From assembly GCA_015233035.1 (NCBI GenBank), contig JADFYM010000006.1, forward strand, positions 1 through 43,357: DNA of 43,357 nucleotides, in the 5' to 3' direction. Position numbers and translations under genes: made by a program. Positions 18,487 to 27,804 of the stretch are shown in pieces (the stretch's first letter is position 1; each line of letters starts with the position of its first letter). The stretch comes from Magnetococcales bacterium (GTDB lineage: Bacteria; Pseudomonadota; Magnetococcia; Magnetococcales; Magnetaquicoccaceae). The notes under the pieces were generated by a model. The model did not search any database, was not told the DNA's origin, and was given only the letters and a program-made list of their open reading frames with translations.

Positions 18487-19890
18487 ATGGCATCTTTCAT
18501 CACCAAAATTCCCCTGAGACGTATCAAGCAAAAAGTCACCGCTGAAGCCATTCCCTTTCAGACTGGCATCGGTCCTGTTACCGAGGTGGATCCGCCGGTC
18601 GTGATGATGGGTGTCTATTACCTGATCATGGCCATGTTTATTGCGGTCATTGTGATTGCGTCGGTGGCCAATACGGATATTGTGGTGGTGGGGGCTGGCC
18701 AGTTGACCACCGACACGCCGCCGATTCAACTGCAACCGGTGGATCGGGCCATTATTCGTGAGATAAAGGTGAAGGCGGGGGATGTGGTCACCAAGGGGCA
18801 GGTGTTGGCGACCTTCGATCCGACCTTTGCGCGTGCGGATTTGGCCTCCTTGCTGGTGCAGCAACAAGCCCTGCTGGCGCAGATTCATCGTCTCGAAAGC
18901 GAGATGAACAATACAGAATTTGTCTCCGACGCCAATTCCAATACGGACGAACAACTGCAGGCCACTCTCTTGCGCCAGCGTCGCTCGCAATACAAGTCGC
19001 GCTTGCACATGTTTGACGAAGAGATTCAGGGACTGCAAGCCAGTATTCGTACCACGGAGGACAATCGTACTCATCAAGAAAAGCTGATGGCGATCAACCG
19101 GGATGTGGAGGGCAAACGTCGGGATTTGGCCAAATCCGGTACGGGCACCCATTTGCAATACCAGGAGTCCCAGAGCAGCAGTATTCGCGCCGAGCAGGAT
19201 TTTCAGGCTTCGGTCAACCATCTTGCGGAGTTGCAGCACAATCTGCTTTCCAAAAAAGCGGAGCGGCAGACGTTCATGGATGACTGGGCGCGGCAGGTTT
19301 TGGACAGTCTTGTTTCCGTGCGCACGGAATTGGCCAAGGTGGATGAATCGGTGACCAAGGCCAAACGGATCACAGACTTTGAAGTCTTGACGGCCCCGGC
19401 GGATGGTGTGGTCCTGGATGTGGCCAAGCGGTCTGCGGGGGCGATCTTGCAGGGGGCGGAGTTGCTCATCAGTATTGTGCCGTCCGATGCGGTCTTTGTG
19501 GCTGAAATCTCGATTCAATCCCGCGATATTGGCTATGTCAAGGTCGGCGACAAGGTGGTGATCAAGATTGATGCCTTTCCCTACCAGCGTCACGGCATGT
19601 TGGAAGGCCGGTTGCGTTTTATCAGCCAGGAATCTTTTGGGGGGGCCGGTGAAACGGCGGGCAGCAAGGAGGGCAATGCCAGCAACAGCAAGGACAAGCC
19701 GGCGGTGGGTGCCGTGCATACCGGTCGGGTGGAACTGCTCAGTACCAAATTGTATAATCTGCCCGAAGGGATTCGTCTGATTCGTGGCATGACGTTGAAT
19801 GCCGAGATCAAGGTGGGTTCGCGCAGTATTGCCTCGTACATTCTCAATCCCATCACCCGTTCTTTCAGCGAAAGTTTGCGGGAACCGTAA
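18487..19890 (+). CDS. HlyD-family type I secretion periplasmic adaptor
   Basis: 467 residues. A cytoplasmic N-terminus is followed by one membrane anchor (about 41-62, MGVYYLIMAMFIAVIVIASV), a beta/lipoyl half (IREIKVKAGDVVTKGQVLATFDPTFA) and a long coiled-coil hairpin (about 105-290). The second lipoyl half (FEVLTAPADGVVLDVA..GAILQGAELLISIVP) and a C-terminal beta-barrel ending in GMTLNAEIKVGSRSIASYIL complete it. Such adaptors bridge an inner-membrane ABC exporter and TolC. No ABC transporter, TolC or secreted substrate lies nearby, so this adaptor is an orphan here. It has its own promoter. Confidence 0.9.
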   Translation: MASFITKIPLRRIKQKVTAEAIPFQTGIGPVTEVDPPVVMMGVYYLIMAMFIAVIVIASVANTDIVVVGAGQLTTDTPPIQLQPVDRAIIREIKVKAGDVVTKGQVLATFDPTFARADLASLLVQQQALLAQIHRLESEMNNTEFVSDANSNTDEQLQATLLRQRRSQYKSRLHMFDEEIQGLQASIRTTEDNRTHQEKLMAINRDVEGKRRDLAKSGTGTHLQYQESQSSSIRAEQDFQASVNHLAELQHNLLSKKAERQTFMDDWARQVLDSLVSVRTELAKVDESVTKAKRITDFEVLTAPADGVVLDVAKRSAGAILQGAELLISIVPSDAVFVAEISIQSRDIGYVKVGDKVVIKIDAFPYQRHGMLEGRLRFISQESFGGAGETAGSKEGNASNSKDKPAVGAVHTGRVELLSTKLYNLPEGIRLIRGMTLNAEIKVGSRSIASYILNPITRSFSESLREP

Positions 19891-19893
19891 CGA

Positions 19894-19942
19894 TTAAAAA
19901 AAGGGTGGAGGGGTCTGGGGAGGCGGTTTTCCGCCTCCCCAG
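19894..19942 (-). terminator. Family B hairpin, terminator-like for cheV
   Basis: GGGGAGGCGG / CCGCCTCCCC hairpin; on the reverse strand a T-run follows about 14 bases after the stem. It fills the gap between two convergent genes. The distance between stem and T-run is longer than in a textbook intrinsic terminator. Confidence 0.55.
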
Positions 19943-19965
19943 GCAAGACGCCCATGCGCGCGTGT

Positions 19966-20910
19966 TCAGTCCAGCAACCGATTGGCCTTTTCAACCTGTT
20001 CGATCACAATTCTGGCCATATTGTCCGGGGTAAACTTGGGGATAAAATCGTCTGCCCCCATCTGTTGTGCCTTTTCCTCGTTGGACCGATTGCTCAAAGA
20101 GCTGTTCATGGCCACATAAATATGGGCCAGTCTCGGGTTGTTCTTGATGTTGCGCGTGAAGGTGAAGCCGTCCATGATCGGCATTTCAATATCGGTGAAG
20201 ACCATGGTATAGGTGCTTTTTCCCTCTTTGTTGATGGATTTTTCAAGCATTTCCAATGCTTTGGGAGCTTCGTCCACCACGGTGTGCTGGATCCCCATCT
20301 GATTCAGGACCGCCTGGATCAGATGACAGGCCGCCTTGGAATCATCCACCGCCAAAATATGATGCTCTTTGCGGACAATCTGGCGACCTTTTTCGATCAG
20401 TTCCGGGGATATTGTAATGTTAATGCCCACAATATCATTCAACGCTTTTTCCACGTCGAGCATTTGAATTGGTTGGCCTTCATGGTAGGTGATGGCGGTC
20501 AAGCAACTGCTTTCGTAGATGCGGCCAGTGGGCTTGATAATTTCCTCCCATCCCTTGGTGACCAACACATTGGGCCGATAGACCAGAAAGCCTTGAATGG
20601 TCGTGCTGTACTCGCACACCAGCACATAGCTGATTTGATTTTTAAAATCAATCGGCTCCATGCCCAGATATTCACCCAGATCAATCAAATTGATGGGGTG
20701 GTCACGAAAGTTGATCTCCCCTTTGATGGTCGGATGCGAGCGGGGAATCCGGGTGATCCCTTTGGGGGTCTCCAGAATTTCAATAATTTTGAAGACATTC
20801 AGCCCGTACAGTTGCTTATCTTTCAGGTAGAACGTCAGCATTTCCACTTCATTGCTCATGGCCAACTGGGTTCGTTTGTCCACTTCCGCAAACAACTGGT
20901 CTTGTGCCAT
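19966..20910 (-). CDS. cheV: CheV chemotaxis coupling protein
   Basis: 314 residues. An N-terminal CheW-like domain (about 20-165) couples chemoreceptors to CheA: EMLTFYLKDKQLYGLNVFKIIEI, TIKGEINFRDHPINLIDLGEYL. A receiver domain (about 183-310) follows: ILAVDDSKAA, phospho-acceptor Asp240 in MVFTDIEMPIMDGF, and conserved Lys in DDFIPKF. Phosphorylation of CheV is thought to aid adaptation. It lies on the same strand as two receptor genes upstream but about 700 bases of repeats away. CheA, CheW, CheB and CheR are not in the window. Confidence 0.95.
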   Translation of the reverse strand: MAQDQLFAEVDKRTQLAMSNEVEMLTFYLKDKQLYGLNVFKIIEILETPKGITRIPRSHPTIKGEINFRDHPINLIDLGEYLGMEPIDFKNQISYVLVCEYSTTIQGFLVYRPNVLVTKGWEEIIKPTGRIYESSCLTAITYHEGQPIQMLDVEKALNDIVGINITISPELIEKGRQIVRKEHHILAVDDSKAACHLIQAVLNQMGIQHTVVDEAPKALEMLEKSINKEGKSTYTMVFTDIEMPIMDGFTFTRNIKNNPRLAHIYVAMNSSLSNRSNEEKAQQMGADDFIPKFTPDNMARIVIEQVEKANRLLD

Positions 20911-21030
20911 TTTTTTTCCCTATACCACGTATAAATCTCAAAGAGTGATTTCGGCAACGCCTGCCTCAGATTACCAGGATTGCGGCACAAACAGCAACCC
21001 AAAAATGCCCCCTCTGCGCGGCAATGCTCT

Positions 21031-21137
21031 ATACACACATCTCAACAAGTCGTTAATATTTGCAGGGGTCCAGGGGGATTATCCCCCTGGTGGGGTCCAG
21101 GGGCAAAGCCCCTGGCGGGGCTCGGGGCGGAGCCCCG
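21031..21137. repeat. Family A repeat with long flank
   Basis: TATACACACATCTCAACAAG..GTTAATATT leads into the standard stack of palindromes ending GGGGCGGAGCCCC. The flank resembles those at 21552-21582 and 43240-43270. Confidence 0.8.
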
Positions 21138-21140
21138 ATG

Positions 21141-21287
21141 AAGGACATCGTTTCGGCCATTCCAGTCAGAACCCTGGATTCCCGCCTGCGCGGGAATGAC
21201 GAGCGACTTTCGTGTCATACCCATTCCCGTCATGCCCGCGAAGGCGGGCATCCAGGAGAGTTCGTGGACGAAACGATGATCAAGGCC
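21141..21287. mobile_element. Family C MITE-like element, copy 2 (left end decayed)
   Basis: Nearly identical internally to the 18118 copy (GTTTCGGCCATTCCAGTCAG at one side, GAGTTCGTGGACGAAACG at the other) and ending ATGATCAAGGCC. The left terminus reads AAGGACATCG instead of CCTTGATCATCG and no flanking duplication is seen. It abuts the preceding family A repeat. Confidence 0.7.
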
Positions 21288-21336
21288 ATATAGCAGCAAC
21301 ATGTTAAACCGCACCTGTTTTGGAATTTGTAGCTTC

Positions 21337-21582
21337 CGTCATCCCCGCGCAGGCGGGGCTCCAGGTCTCGCATGTACCACCTGGATTCCCGCCTGCGCGG
21401 GAATGACGTTTAAAAAACCACGTTGCCCGTGGTGGGTGCGGTTTGGTTTATCCAACTCCAGGGGCTTGTTTTTCCGGGGCTTTGCCCCGGACCCCACCAG
21501 GGGCGTTGCCCCTGGACCCCACCGGGGGAGATAATCTCCCCCGGACCCCCGCGAATAATAACAATTTTTTGCGATGTGTACA
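21337..21582. repeat. Family C palindrome pair followed by a family A repeat
   Basis: 21337-21408 holds two ATTCCCGC/GCGGGAAT-type palindromes around a CTCGCATGTACC spacer. 21473-21552 is a reversed family A stack. Its flank through 21582 (AATAATAACAATTTTTTGCG, then ATGTGTACA) is the reverse complement of the flank at 43240-43270. No gene is seen in 20911-21610. Confidence 0.8.
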
Positions 21583-21610
21583 ACGGACCTCCCTGCCACG
21601 TGATACCGGC

Positions 21611-23647
21611 TCAAAAGCTCTCAAATTCATCATCCGAATGGCCTTTTGATCCCATCTTTACGTCAATCCCGCCGCTCTTTTTCGCAGGGGCGGGCAGCGA
21701 TTTGGGAGTACTTTTTTTGCTGGAAGAGACGGCCTTGGGCGGCTGGGCCGGTTTGTGCCGAACCGCCCTGCTCGTTTCCTGGCCCGTATGGAAGAAGGCA
21801 ATGGACTGGATCATCATGTCGGATTGAGCACTCAACTCTTCCGCCGTGGCGGCCATCTCCTCGGAGGCTCCCGCATTTTGCTGGATCACCCGATCCAGTT
21901 GCTGAATCGCCTGGTTGACCTGGGCGGCTCCCTGGTTTTGTTCCCGGCTGGCGACGGCAATCTCTTCGATCAATTCCGCCGTTTTTTGAATGTCCGGGAC
22001 CAGTTTGTTGATGATGCCCCCCGCCTTCTCCGCCACTTCCACACTGGAAGCGGAAAGATGACTGATCTCGCCCGCCGCAGACTGACTGCGTTCCGCCAGT
22101 TTTCTGACCTCGGCGGCCACTACGGCAAACCCCTTGCCATGCTCGCCAGCCCGCGCCGCTTCAATGGCGGCATTCAAGGCCAGCAGGTTGGTCTGGCGGG
22201 CGATCTCTTCGATGATGCCAATCTTGGTCGCAATCTCGCGCATGGCCGCAACCGCTTCGCTCACTGCGCTGCCGCCATTGGCGGCATCCTTGGCTGCCTG
22301 TTGGGCAATATTTTGCGTTGTGCTGGCATTGTCGGTGTTTTGCTGAATGTTGGCCACCATCTGCTCCATGGCGGCAGAGGTCTCTTCGATGGAGGCGGCC
22401 TGATCGGCGGCTCCCTTGGCCAGGGTCTGGGCGGCATCCGAGATTTCGTTGCTGCCCGATCCCACCTGTTCCACCGCAATGGAAAGATCGGACACCACCT
22501 GCTTCAGATTGCCCACCATGGCCGTCAGGGCGATGCCCAACTGACCGGTTTCATCCCCCTGGTTGATGCAAATGCTGGTGGTCAAATCGCCGCCCGCAAT
22601 GCTTTTGGCGCAGGAGACCCCCTGGGTCAGGGCCTGCACAATCGTGCGGGTGAGAAGAACGGCCACCAGCAGACCAAACACTACCGCCCCCAGGCTGAAG
22701 CCAAACAGGACGGAATCGGAGGCCGCGACCTGCGCCACCGCCTGCTTTTGTTGGCCTTCATCTGTCGCGCTGATCTTTTCGTCTGCCGCCCGGCGGGCCA
22801 CAATCATCTCCTGTTCGTCTTTGGCCTGCTCCTGGATGGCGGTGAGAATGGTCTGCATCTCTTTCTGGTATTGCTCGATACCGGCCATGACCTTTCTGGC
22901 ACGGTCCATGTTTTCTGGGTGAATCAGCGTGGGCAGCACCTCCTGCACGATTTTCAAGGCCGCTGCCATGCCTTCCTGATTGCGTTTGAGCTGCTTGTCG
23001 TTTTTGCCATTGGCGATGATCACCTCTTTCTCGCCGATGCGGGCATCCTTGAAGAGAACCTGCGCTTGCGCCATCCGAAGTGCCATGTTGCCCCGCTCCG
23101 CCACGGTGGCCAACTTGGCCGCCATGGCCGTCTTGTCGGTGGTAACCTCACCTGGGCTGGTCAGTTGGGCGATCTGTTCACGCATTTTGTTGGCCAGATC
23201 CTCCTGTAACGCCACAAAGGTGGCGTTGGTTGCCTGGGCGGTCTCCCGGATGCGGGTCATGGCCTCGTCGCTCTTTTTTTGCGCCTGGACATAGTCCGCA
23301 AATCCTTTGCCGTAGGTCGTTACGGCCGCGATGATGTCGTCCAACTGTTTCTGGTCCGCCGGGTCATGAAACTTTTGCTCGCGGGCGGTCTGGGCCCGTT
23401 TTTTGATCTCCTCGACGGCCTTCTGATTGGTTTCCGCATATTTGGCTTCTTTGCGGCTCACAAAGTTTTTTTCCGCCTGCATGGCACTGTTCAGGGTATC
23501 ATTTATGGCGGACATGTCATGACTGCGGTCAATGACGTTGGCCAGCATGGTCAACCCATAGTGGCCAGCGAAGGCGACCAGTATGGTCAAAAGCAGTACA
23601 ACACCGAAGCCCAACCCCAGTTTAACCCCCAATTTTAAACGCTTCAT
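21611..23647 (-). CDS. Methyl-accepting chemotaxis protein, HBM-type sensor
   Basis: 678 residues. First membrane helix about 7-30 ([19 protein letters not shown]). A periplasmic alpha-helical region of about 270 residues with [13 protein letters not shown] looks like a helical bimodular (HBM) ligand-binding domain. The second helix is [20 protein letters not shown], followed by HAMP and the receptor signalling hairpin with tip [43 protein letters not shown] 23647 is preceded by GAGGAG. The frame upstream of it belongs to the rhodanese gene. No CheR-tethering pentapeptide ends the protein. HBM receptors often sense organic acids; the ligand here is unknown. Confidence 0.93.
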   Translation of the reverse strand: MKRLKLGVKLGLGFGVVLLLTILVAFAGHYGLTMLANVIDRSHDMSAINDTLNSAMQAEKNFVSRKEAKYAETNQKAVEEIKKRAQTAREQKFHDPADQKQLDDIIAAVTTYGKGFADYVQAQKKSDEAMTRIRETAQATNATFVALQEDLANKMREQIAQLTSPGEVTTDKTAMAAKLATVAERGNMALRMAQAQVLFKDARIGEKEVIIANGKNDKQLKRNQEGMAAALKIVQEVLPTLIHPENMDRARKVMAGIEQYQKEMQTILTAIQEQAKDEQEMIVARRAADEKISATDEGQQKQAVAQVAASDSVLFGFSLGAVVFGLLVAVLLTRTIVQALTQGVSCAKSIAGGDLTTSICINQGDETGQLGIALTAMVGNLKQVVSDLSIAVEQVGSGSNEISDAAQTLAKGAADQAASIEETSAAMEQMVANIQQNTDNASTTQNIAQQAAKDAANGGSAVSEAVAAMREIATKIGIIEEIARQTNLLALNAAIEAARAGEHGKGFAVVAAEVRKLAERSQSAAGEISHLSASSVEVAEKAGGIINKLVPDIQKTAELIEEIAVASREQNQGAAQVNQAIQQLDRVIQQNAGASEEMAATAEELSAQSDMMIQSIAFFHTGQETSRAVRHKPAQPPKAVSSSKKSTPKSLPAPAKKSGGIDVKMGSKGHSDDEFESF

Positions 23648-23657
23648 GGTGACTCCT

Positions 23658-24188
23658 CTAATCTGTTCGAGATGACGAAAAAACAAACCCTTCCGAGGCC
23701 AGTTTGCGGAAGGCCGGGTTCGGGGACGAGCGCAGCAGACGGTCAATGATGGTGCGAAAGAGGGCGGGTGCCGTTTCGCGGTTGGTCAAGGCCAGCAACA
23801 GTTGGGTCATGGTCTTTTCCCGCTTTTTGGAATCCCGGTAGGGATGTTCATGAATCAGGCGGGAGATCATGGTCAAATAGGCGGACATGCCCCCAGCCAG
23901 ACTCTGCACCCGGAATTTTCTGGAAAATTTTTCTTGCAGATAAAGGCTGCCGTCCCCCTGGCCACAATAAAGCAAAAGGGTACGGGTGGCCAGTTGTGCA
24001 GCAAACCGGTTTTCGAATTCCCTGGTCCGTTCATCCAGATCCAGCAGATAGACCCGCTTGGAACCGGGGATGGCGGGATCTCCGTCGGCACTGCCGCGCA
24101 CATCAATCAGGATGGGGGCGGTGGGATTGGCCAAAAATTCTTCCATGGACATTTCGGCCCTGTGGCCATGAAAAAAAATATTAATCAT
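23658..24188 (-). CDS. Rhodanese-domain protein between two receptors
   Basis: 176 residues. The rhodanese fold is visible: [19 protein letters not shown], a central [18 protein letters not shown] with candidate catalytic Cys75, and [17 protein letters not shown]. The C-terminal 60 residues are extra: [25 protein letters not shown]. The ATG overlaps the stop of the upstream receptor by eight bases, and the next receptor starts ten bases downstream, so all three are co-translated. Sulfur transfer, redox sensing or a non-enzymatic docking role are all possible. A run of eight T lies just after the start codon. Confidence 0.8.
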   Translation of the reverse strand: MINIFFHGHRAEMSMEEFLANPTAPILIDVRGSADGDPAIPGSKRVYLLDLDERTREFENRFAAQLATRTLLLYCGQGDGSLYLQEKFSRKFRVQSLAGGMSAYLTMISRLIHEHPYRDSKKREKTMTQLLLALTNRETAPALFRTIIDRLLRSSPNPAFRKLASEGFVFSSSRTD

Positions 24189-26037
24189 AGGCTGTTCTGA
24201 GTGCCGGTTGGCCGGTTTGGAAAAAGGCGATGGTGCGGAGCATCAATTCGGCCTGGGCACTCAACTCTTCTGCCGTGGCCGCCATCTCCTCGGAGGCTCC
24301 CGCATTTTTCTGGATGACCTGATCCAGTTGTTGGATCGCCAGGTTGACCTGGGCGGCTCCCTGGTTTTGTTCCTGGCTGGCTGTGGCAATCTCCTGAATC
24401 AATTCTGCCGTCTTTTGAATGTCCGGCACCAGTTTGTGGATGATGGCTCCGGCCTTTTCGGCCACGGTGACGCTGGAGGTGGAGAGATGACTGATCTCTC
24501 CCGCCGCCGCCTGGCTGCGTTCGGCCAGCTTTCTGACCTCGGCGGCCACCACGGCAAACCCTTTGCCCTGTTCGCCCGCCCGTGCTGCCTCAATGGCGGC
24601 ATTCAAGGCCAGCAGGTTGGTTTGCCGGGCAATCTCTTCGATAATGCCAATCCGGGTCGCAATCTCGCGCATGGCGGTGACCGCCTCGCCCACCGCATGG
24701 CCACCGCTGGCGGCTTCCTTGGCCGCCTGCTGGGCAATGGTTTGGGTCCTCTGGGCGTTGTCGGTGTTTTGCTGAATGTTCGCTGCCATTTGCTCCATGG
24801 CCGCCGAGGTCTCCTCAATGGAGGCCGCCTGATCGGTGGCCCCACGGGCAAGCGTTTGGGCCGCATCGGAAATTTCGTTGCTGCCAACAGAAACCTGCTC
24901 GGCTGTCTCCGCTATTTCCCCGATAATTTCCCGCAGCTTGCCAGCCGTGGTCGATATGCCGGATGCCAGCAAGCCCAGTTCATCCCGGCCCCGCGCGCTG
25001 CAACCGATGGTCAGGTCACCCTGGGCGAGGCGGCCAAACATGCCGGTACACGTACCCAACGGGCGGGTAATACTGCGGGTGAGAAAAATGGTGACCAGCA
25101 GTCCCAGCAGCACGGCTCCCAGGCTGGAGCCAATCATGACCGTAACGGCACGCGCCATCTGGGCCGCCGACTCCTTCTGTTGACCGGCAATGGTCGCATT
25201 GATCTTTTCGTCTGCTGTCCGGCGCGCCACGACCATTTCCTGATCCATCCCCGCTTGGGCCTGGATGGTCTCCAGAATGACGTTCATCTCTTTTTGATAA
25301 CGTTCGATCCCACCGATCATCTTCTGGACATGTTCCCGGTCGGCGGGCGATGGCAAGGTGGGTTGCAGTGCGCGCGCAACCTGGAGTGCCATGGTGCTGG
25401 CTTCCCGGTTGCGCTGGATCGGGTCTTCGCTCTTGCCTTGGGCGAGCGCGGTATCTTTTTCGGCGGCGGCGGCGTCCTTGAAATAGGCGGTCAATTTTTG
25501 CAGTTGCTTTTCATCCTTGCCTTTGCTGAGAAGAATCTCTTTCTCTGCCGTGCGTGCCCGCTCGAACGAGATCAATATCTGCGCCGTTTCTCCCGGCAGA
25601 GCGGTGGCCGCAATGCGCACCAGACGGTCGGCCTCCTGGATGTGGGTCAGACCTTCGTTGCACTGTTTTTCGGTCGCCACATACCGCGCAAAAGCCTTGC
25701 CATATTTTTCCACCGCCGCCATGACTTCATCCATGCGCGTCTTGTCGGCGGGATCCTGAAATTTTTGATCCCGATCAATGATGGCCTGTTGCCGGATTTT
25801 TTCGACGGCTTTTTGATTGAGTTCCAGATATTTCATATCCTTGCGAATGACAAAATTTTTCTCTGCCCGCAAAGCCTCCCCCAGCGTATCACGCAGCACA
25901 CTCATATCCTGATTTTTGTCGGTGTGGTCCACCAGGCCAATCAGGCCATGATAGCCGGTGAGAGCCACCAGGACGGTCAAAAGCAGCACAACGCCAAAAC
26001 CCAGTCCGAGTCTGACGCCCAATTTTAAATTTTTCAT
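24181..26037 (-). CDS. Methyl-accepting chemotaxis protein, HBM-type sensor
   Basis: 618 residues, clearly paralogous to the receptor two genes downstream. N-terminal [26 protein letters not shown], an HBM-like periplasmic region ([24 protein letters not shown]), second helix [29 protein letters not shown], and a signalling domain with tip [33 protein letters not shown]. The sensor parts diverge more than the cytoplasmic parts, as expected after duplication with ligand change. ATG 26037 is chosen because it aligns exactly with the paralogue start. First gene of the receptor-rhodanese-receptor operon. Confidence 0.93.
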   Translation of the reverse strand: MKNLKLGVRLGLGFGVVLLLTVLVALTGYHGLIGLVDHTDKNQDMSVLRDTLGEALRAEKNFVIRKDMKYLELNQKAVEKIRQQAIIDRDQKFQDPADKTRMDEVMAAVEKYGKAFARYVATEKQCNEGLTHIQEADRLVRIAATALPGETAQILISFERARTAEKEILLSKGKDEKQLQKLTAYFKDAAAAEKDTALAQGKSEDPIQRNREASTMALQVARALQPTLPSPADREHVQKMIGGIERYQKEMNVILETIQAQAGMDQEMVVARRTADEKINATIAGQQKESAAQMARAVTVMIGSSLGAVLLGLLVTIFLTRSITRPLGTCTGMFGRLAQGDLTIGCSARGRDELGLLASGISTTAGKLREIIGEIAETAEQVSVGSNEISDAAQTLARGATDQAASIEETSAAMEQMAANIQQNTDNAQRTQTIAQQAAKEAASGGHAVGEAVTAMREIATRIGIIEEIARQTNLLALNAAIEAARAGEQGKGFAVVAAEVRKLAERSQAAAGEISHLSTSSVTVAEKAGAIIHKLVPDIQKTAELIQEIATASQEQNQGAAQVNLAIQQLDQVIQKNAGASEEMAATAEELSAQAELMLRTIAFFQTGQPALRTAYD

Positions 26038-26263
26038 GGCTATCCCTTGAGTGACTGGTTTGTTAAGCAGGCCAGCATGTAACTGGAGACAACAATATCC
26101 GACGGATGGTACCAGGAAGAGGAGAAAGGGGTCAAGTTGGATGGGGACCAGTGCGCAGGGCCATCCCATGTAAAATGCCCGCCTTTCCTGGGACCGCAGG
26201 CGTCCCGCCCGCTTTTTCCTCTCGGTGCCATTGTTGTGGCGGGCGAAATGGGTGTGACCTCAG

Positions 26264-26407
26264 TCTTGATCATCGTTCCGTCCACGAACTCCCCTGGATG
26301 CCCGCCTGCGCGGGCATGACGGGAATGGGTATGAAATTCGCCCGTCATTCCCGCGAAAGCGGGAATCCAGGGTTTTGACTGGAATGGCCGCAAGAATGAT
26401 CAAGGCC
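26264..26407. mobile_element. Family C MITE-like element, copy 3
   Basis: 144 bp, opposite orientation to the 18118 copy, from TCTTGATCATCG to ATGATCAAGGCC. It is flanked by GTGACCTCAG (26254-26263) and GTGATCCCAG (26408-26417), 8/10 identical. No gene is seen in 26038-26937. Confidence 0.75.
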
Positions 26408-26433
26408 GTGATCCCAGTCCTGCTGGCTTCTCC

Positions 26434-26880
26434 CCAGGGGCTTTGCCCCTGGACCCCACCCTACCCTATGCACACATCTTTTGCAGGGGTCCAGGGACCG
26501 TCACGGTCCCCGGTGGGGGTTTGGGGGCGAAGCCCCCAACGGGTTGATATTGTATGCCTCACGGGGCTTCGCCCCGGACCCCACCAGGGGCCTTGCCCCT
26601 GGACCCCACCAGGGGGATAATCCCCCTGGACCCCTATAACTGCACAATATGATTCGGATTTTTTGTCAACATAAAGATGTGTGCATAGGGTAGGCACCCC
26701 ACCAGGGGGGATGATCCCCCCTGGACCCCGCAATAATATTATAAAAACTGCGGACAGACGGCTATGTTAGCGCATATGGGGCGAAGCCCCCAAACCCCCA
26801 CCGGGGACCGTGACGGTCCCCGGACCCCTGCAAAAGATGTGTGCATAGGGTAGGGTGGGGTCCAGGGGCAAAGCCCCTGG
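26434..26880. repeat. Large inverted repeat built of family A units
   Basis: Arms 26434-26528 and 26786-26880 are reverse complements over 95 bp with a single mismatch that I can find. Each contains TACCCTATGCACACATCTTT and a GGGACCGTCACGGTCCC palindrome. The 257-base spacer holds further family A palindromes, a third copy of the AAGATGTGTGCATAGGGTAG stretch (26674-26693) and the flank ATAACTGCACAA (26636-26647). Confidence 0.85.
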
Positions 26881-26937
26881 TGGGGTTGGGGGCAAAGCCC
26901 CCACTGGCAACGCCAACGCATTCGATTGGTTGACCCA

Positions 26938-27777
26938 CTACTGTGGTTGGGCTCTATCCTGGAAAGGCCGCTCCACCGCAAACCCGGCATACAATTCGAG
27001 TGCGGAAAACCAATTGGCGGCAAAAGGCTTATCGACCATCTGCCACTGATGCGCCGTATAGTTGACCTCTGTCCCGCCCGGCAGCAAAACGACCTGGATA
27101 TGGGCAGGCATTGGCAACGACGATTTGTCCACTGCTTCCGGCCATTGATATACCACGCGATAGGAACCACCGGCCTCGGTCTGCCCGGACCGCTCCTGCA
27201 TCAGACCGGTTTCCGGGTCCAGAACCAGCCGTTCCCCCATTCGGGTCAGCCAACCATTCGAAATATCGGTCTCCCGTTCGGTCAATTCGCCAGCCAACCC
27301 GATCATGGCTTCCAGCAACTCTTCGGGTTGCAAACCGATGCCGATCAAATGGTTCAACCCTTCGGCACTGGCGGGCACTTCCACAATCCGCTGTTTTTCT
27401 GCATCCACCAGGCGGATTTCCTGGGAACCGGCAAACAACACCGCCACCACCTGCTGCATAAGACCCAGCAGGGAGACTCTGGCCTGTTGCGCGGCTTCTC
27501 CCCGAATTTCCGTGCGATAACGTCGGCTGCCTCTTTCGGTGATCACCTCCAGAACGCCAGAGACCTGCCAGCGGTGCAGGCGGTCCAGTCGTTGTTGCCG
27601 ATCCGCCTGAAACCGTTCCTGGGTGATGCGGGGATCGACCCAACGGGCACTCTCTTTTTTAGGCAAGGTTGTGCAGCCAGAGACCAGGAGGGCCAGCAAA
27701 ACCGCCCGGCACAAAAGGCCACCCAGGGGAGATCCCCCCCCTCGGATCCCCTTGCCATGATTAAACGAGAGGCGCAT
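26938..27777 (-). CDS. lolB: LolB-like outer-membrane lipoprotein
   Basis: LolB accepts lipoproteins from periplasmic LolA and inserts them into the outer membrane. Lipobox LLVSGC places the lipidated Cys at about residue 35. The mature part has LDRLHRWQVSGVLEVITERGSRRYRTEIRG, the LolA/LolB-type half-barrel opening, then AQQARVSLLGLMQQVVAVLFAGSQEIRLVDAEKQ and a C-terminal INYTAHQW-like strand (VNYTAHQWQMVDKP). The N-region GKGIRGGGSPLGG is encoded by a family A repeat fragment. A TTG giving MCRAVLLALLVSGC would bypass it. It follows the TPR lipoprotein gene by 27 bases. LolB sequences are weakly conserved, so DUF4292-type lipoproteins remain an alternative. Confidence 0.7.
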   Translation of the reverse strand: MRLSFNHGKGIRGGGSPLGGLLCRAVLLALLVSGCTTLPKKESARWVDPRITQERFQADRQQRLDRLHRWQVSGVLEVITERGSRRYRTEIRGEAAQQARVSLLGLMQQVVAVLFAGSQEIRLVDAEKQRIVEVPASAEGLNHLIGIGLQPEELLEAMIGLAGELTERETDISNGWLTRMGERLVLDPETGLMQERSGQTEAGGSYRVVYQWPEAVDKSSLPMPAHIQVVLLPGGTEVNYTAHQWQMVDKPFAANWFSALELYAGFAVERPFQDRAQPQ

Positions 27778-27804
27778 CAAAGCGGCATCCGACCCAACGG
27801 CCAC

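Noticed and set aside
21141-21287. 10-bp target duplication at family C copy 2
   Set aside because: The left end is decayed against a family A repeat and no matching 10-mer flanks it, so the mobility evidence rests on the other three copies.
24208-26028. Long forward open frame opposite the second chemoreceptor
   Set aside because: Antisense shadow; the reverse frame has an unambiguous receptor signalling tip.
26431-26905. Possible CRISPR array in the dense repeat region
   Set aside because: Repeats are palindromic, of unequal length, in both orientations and without regular unique spacers; no cas genes are present.
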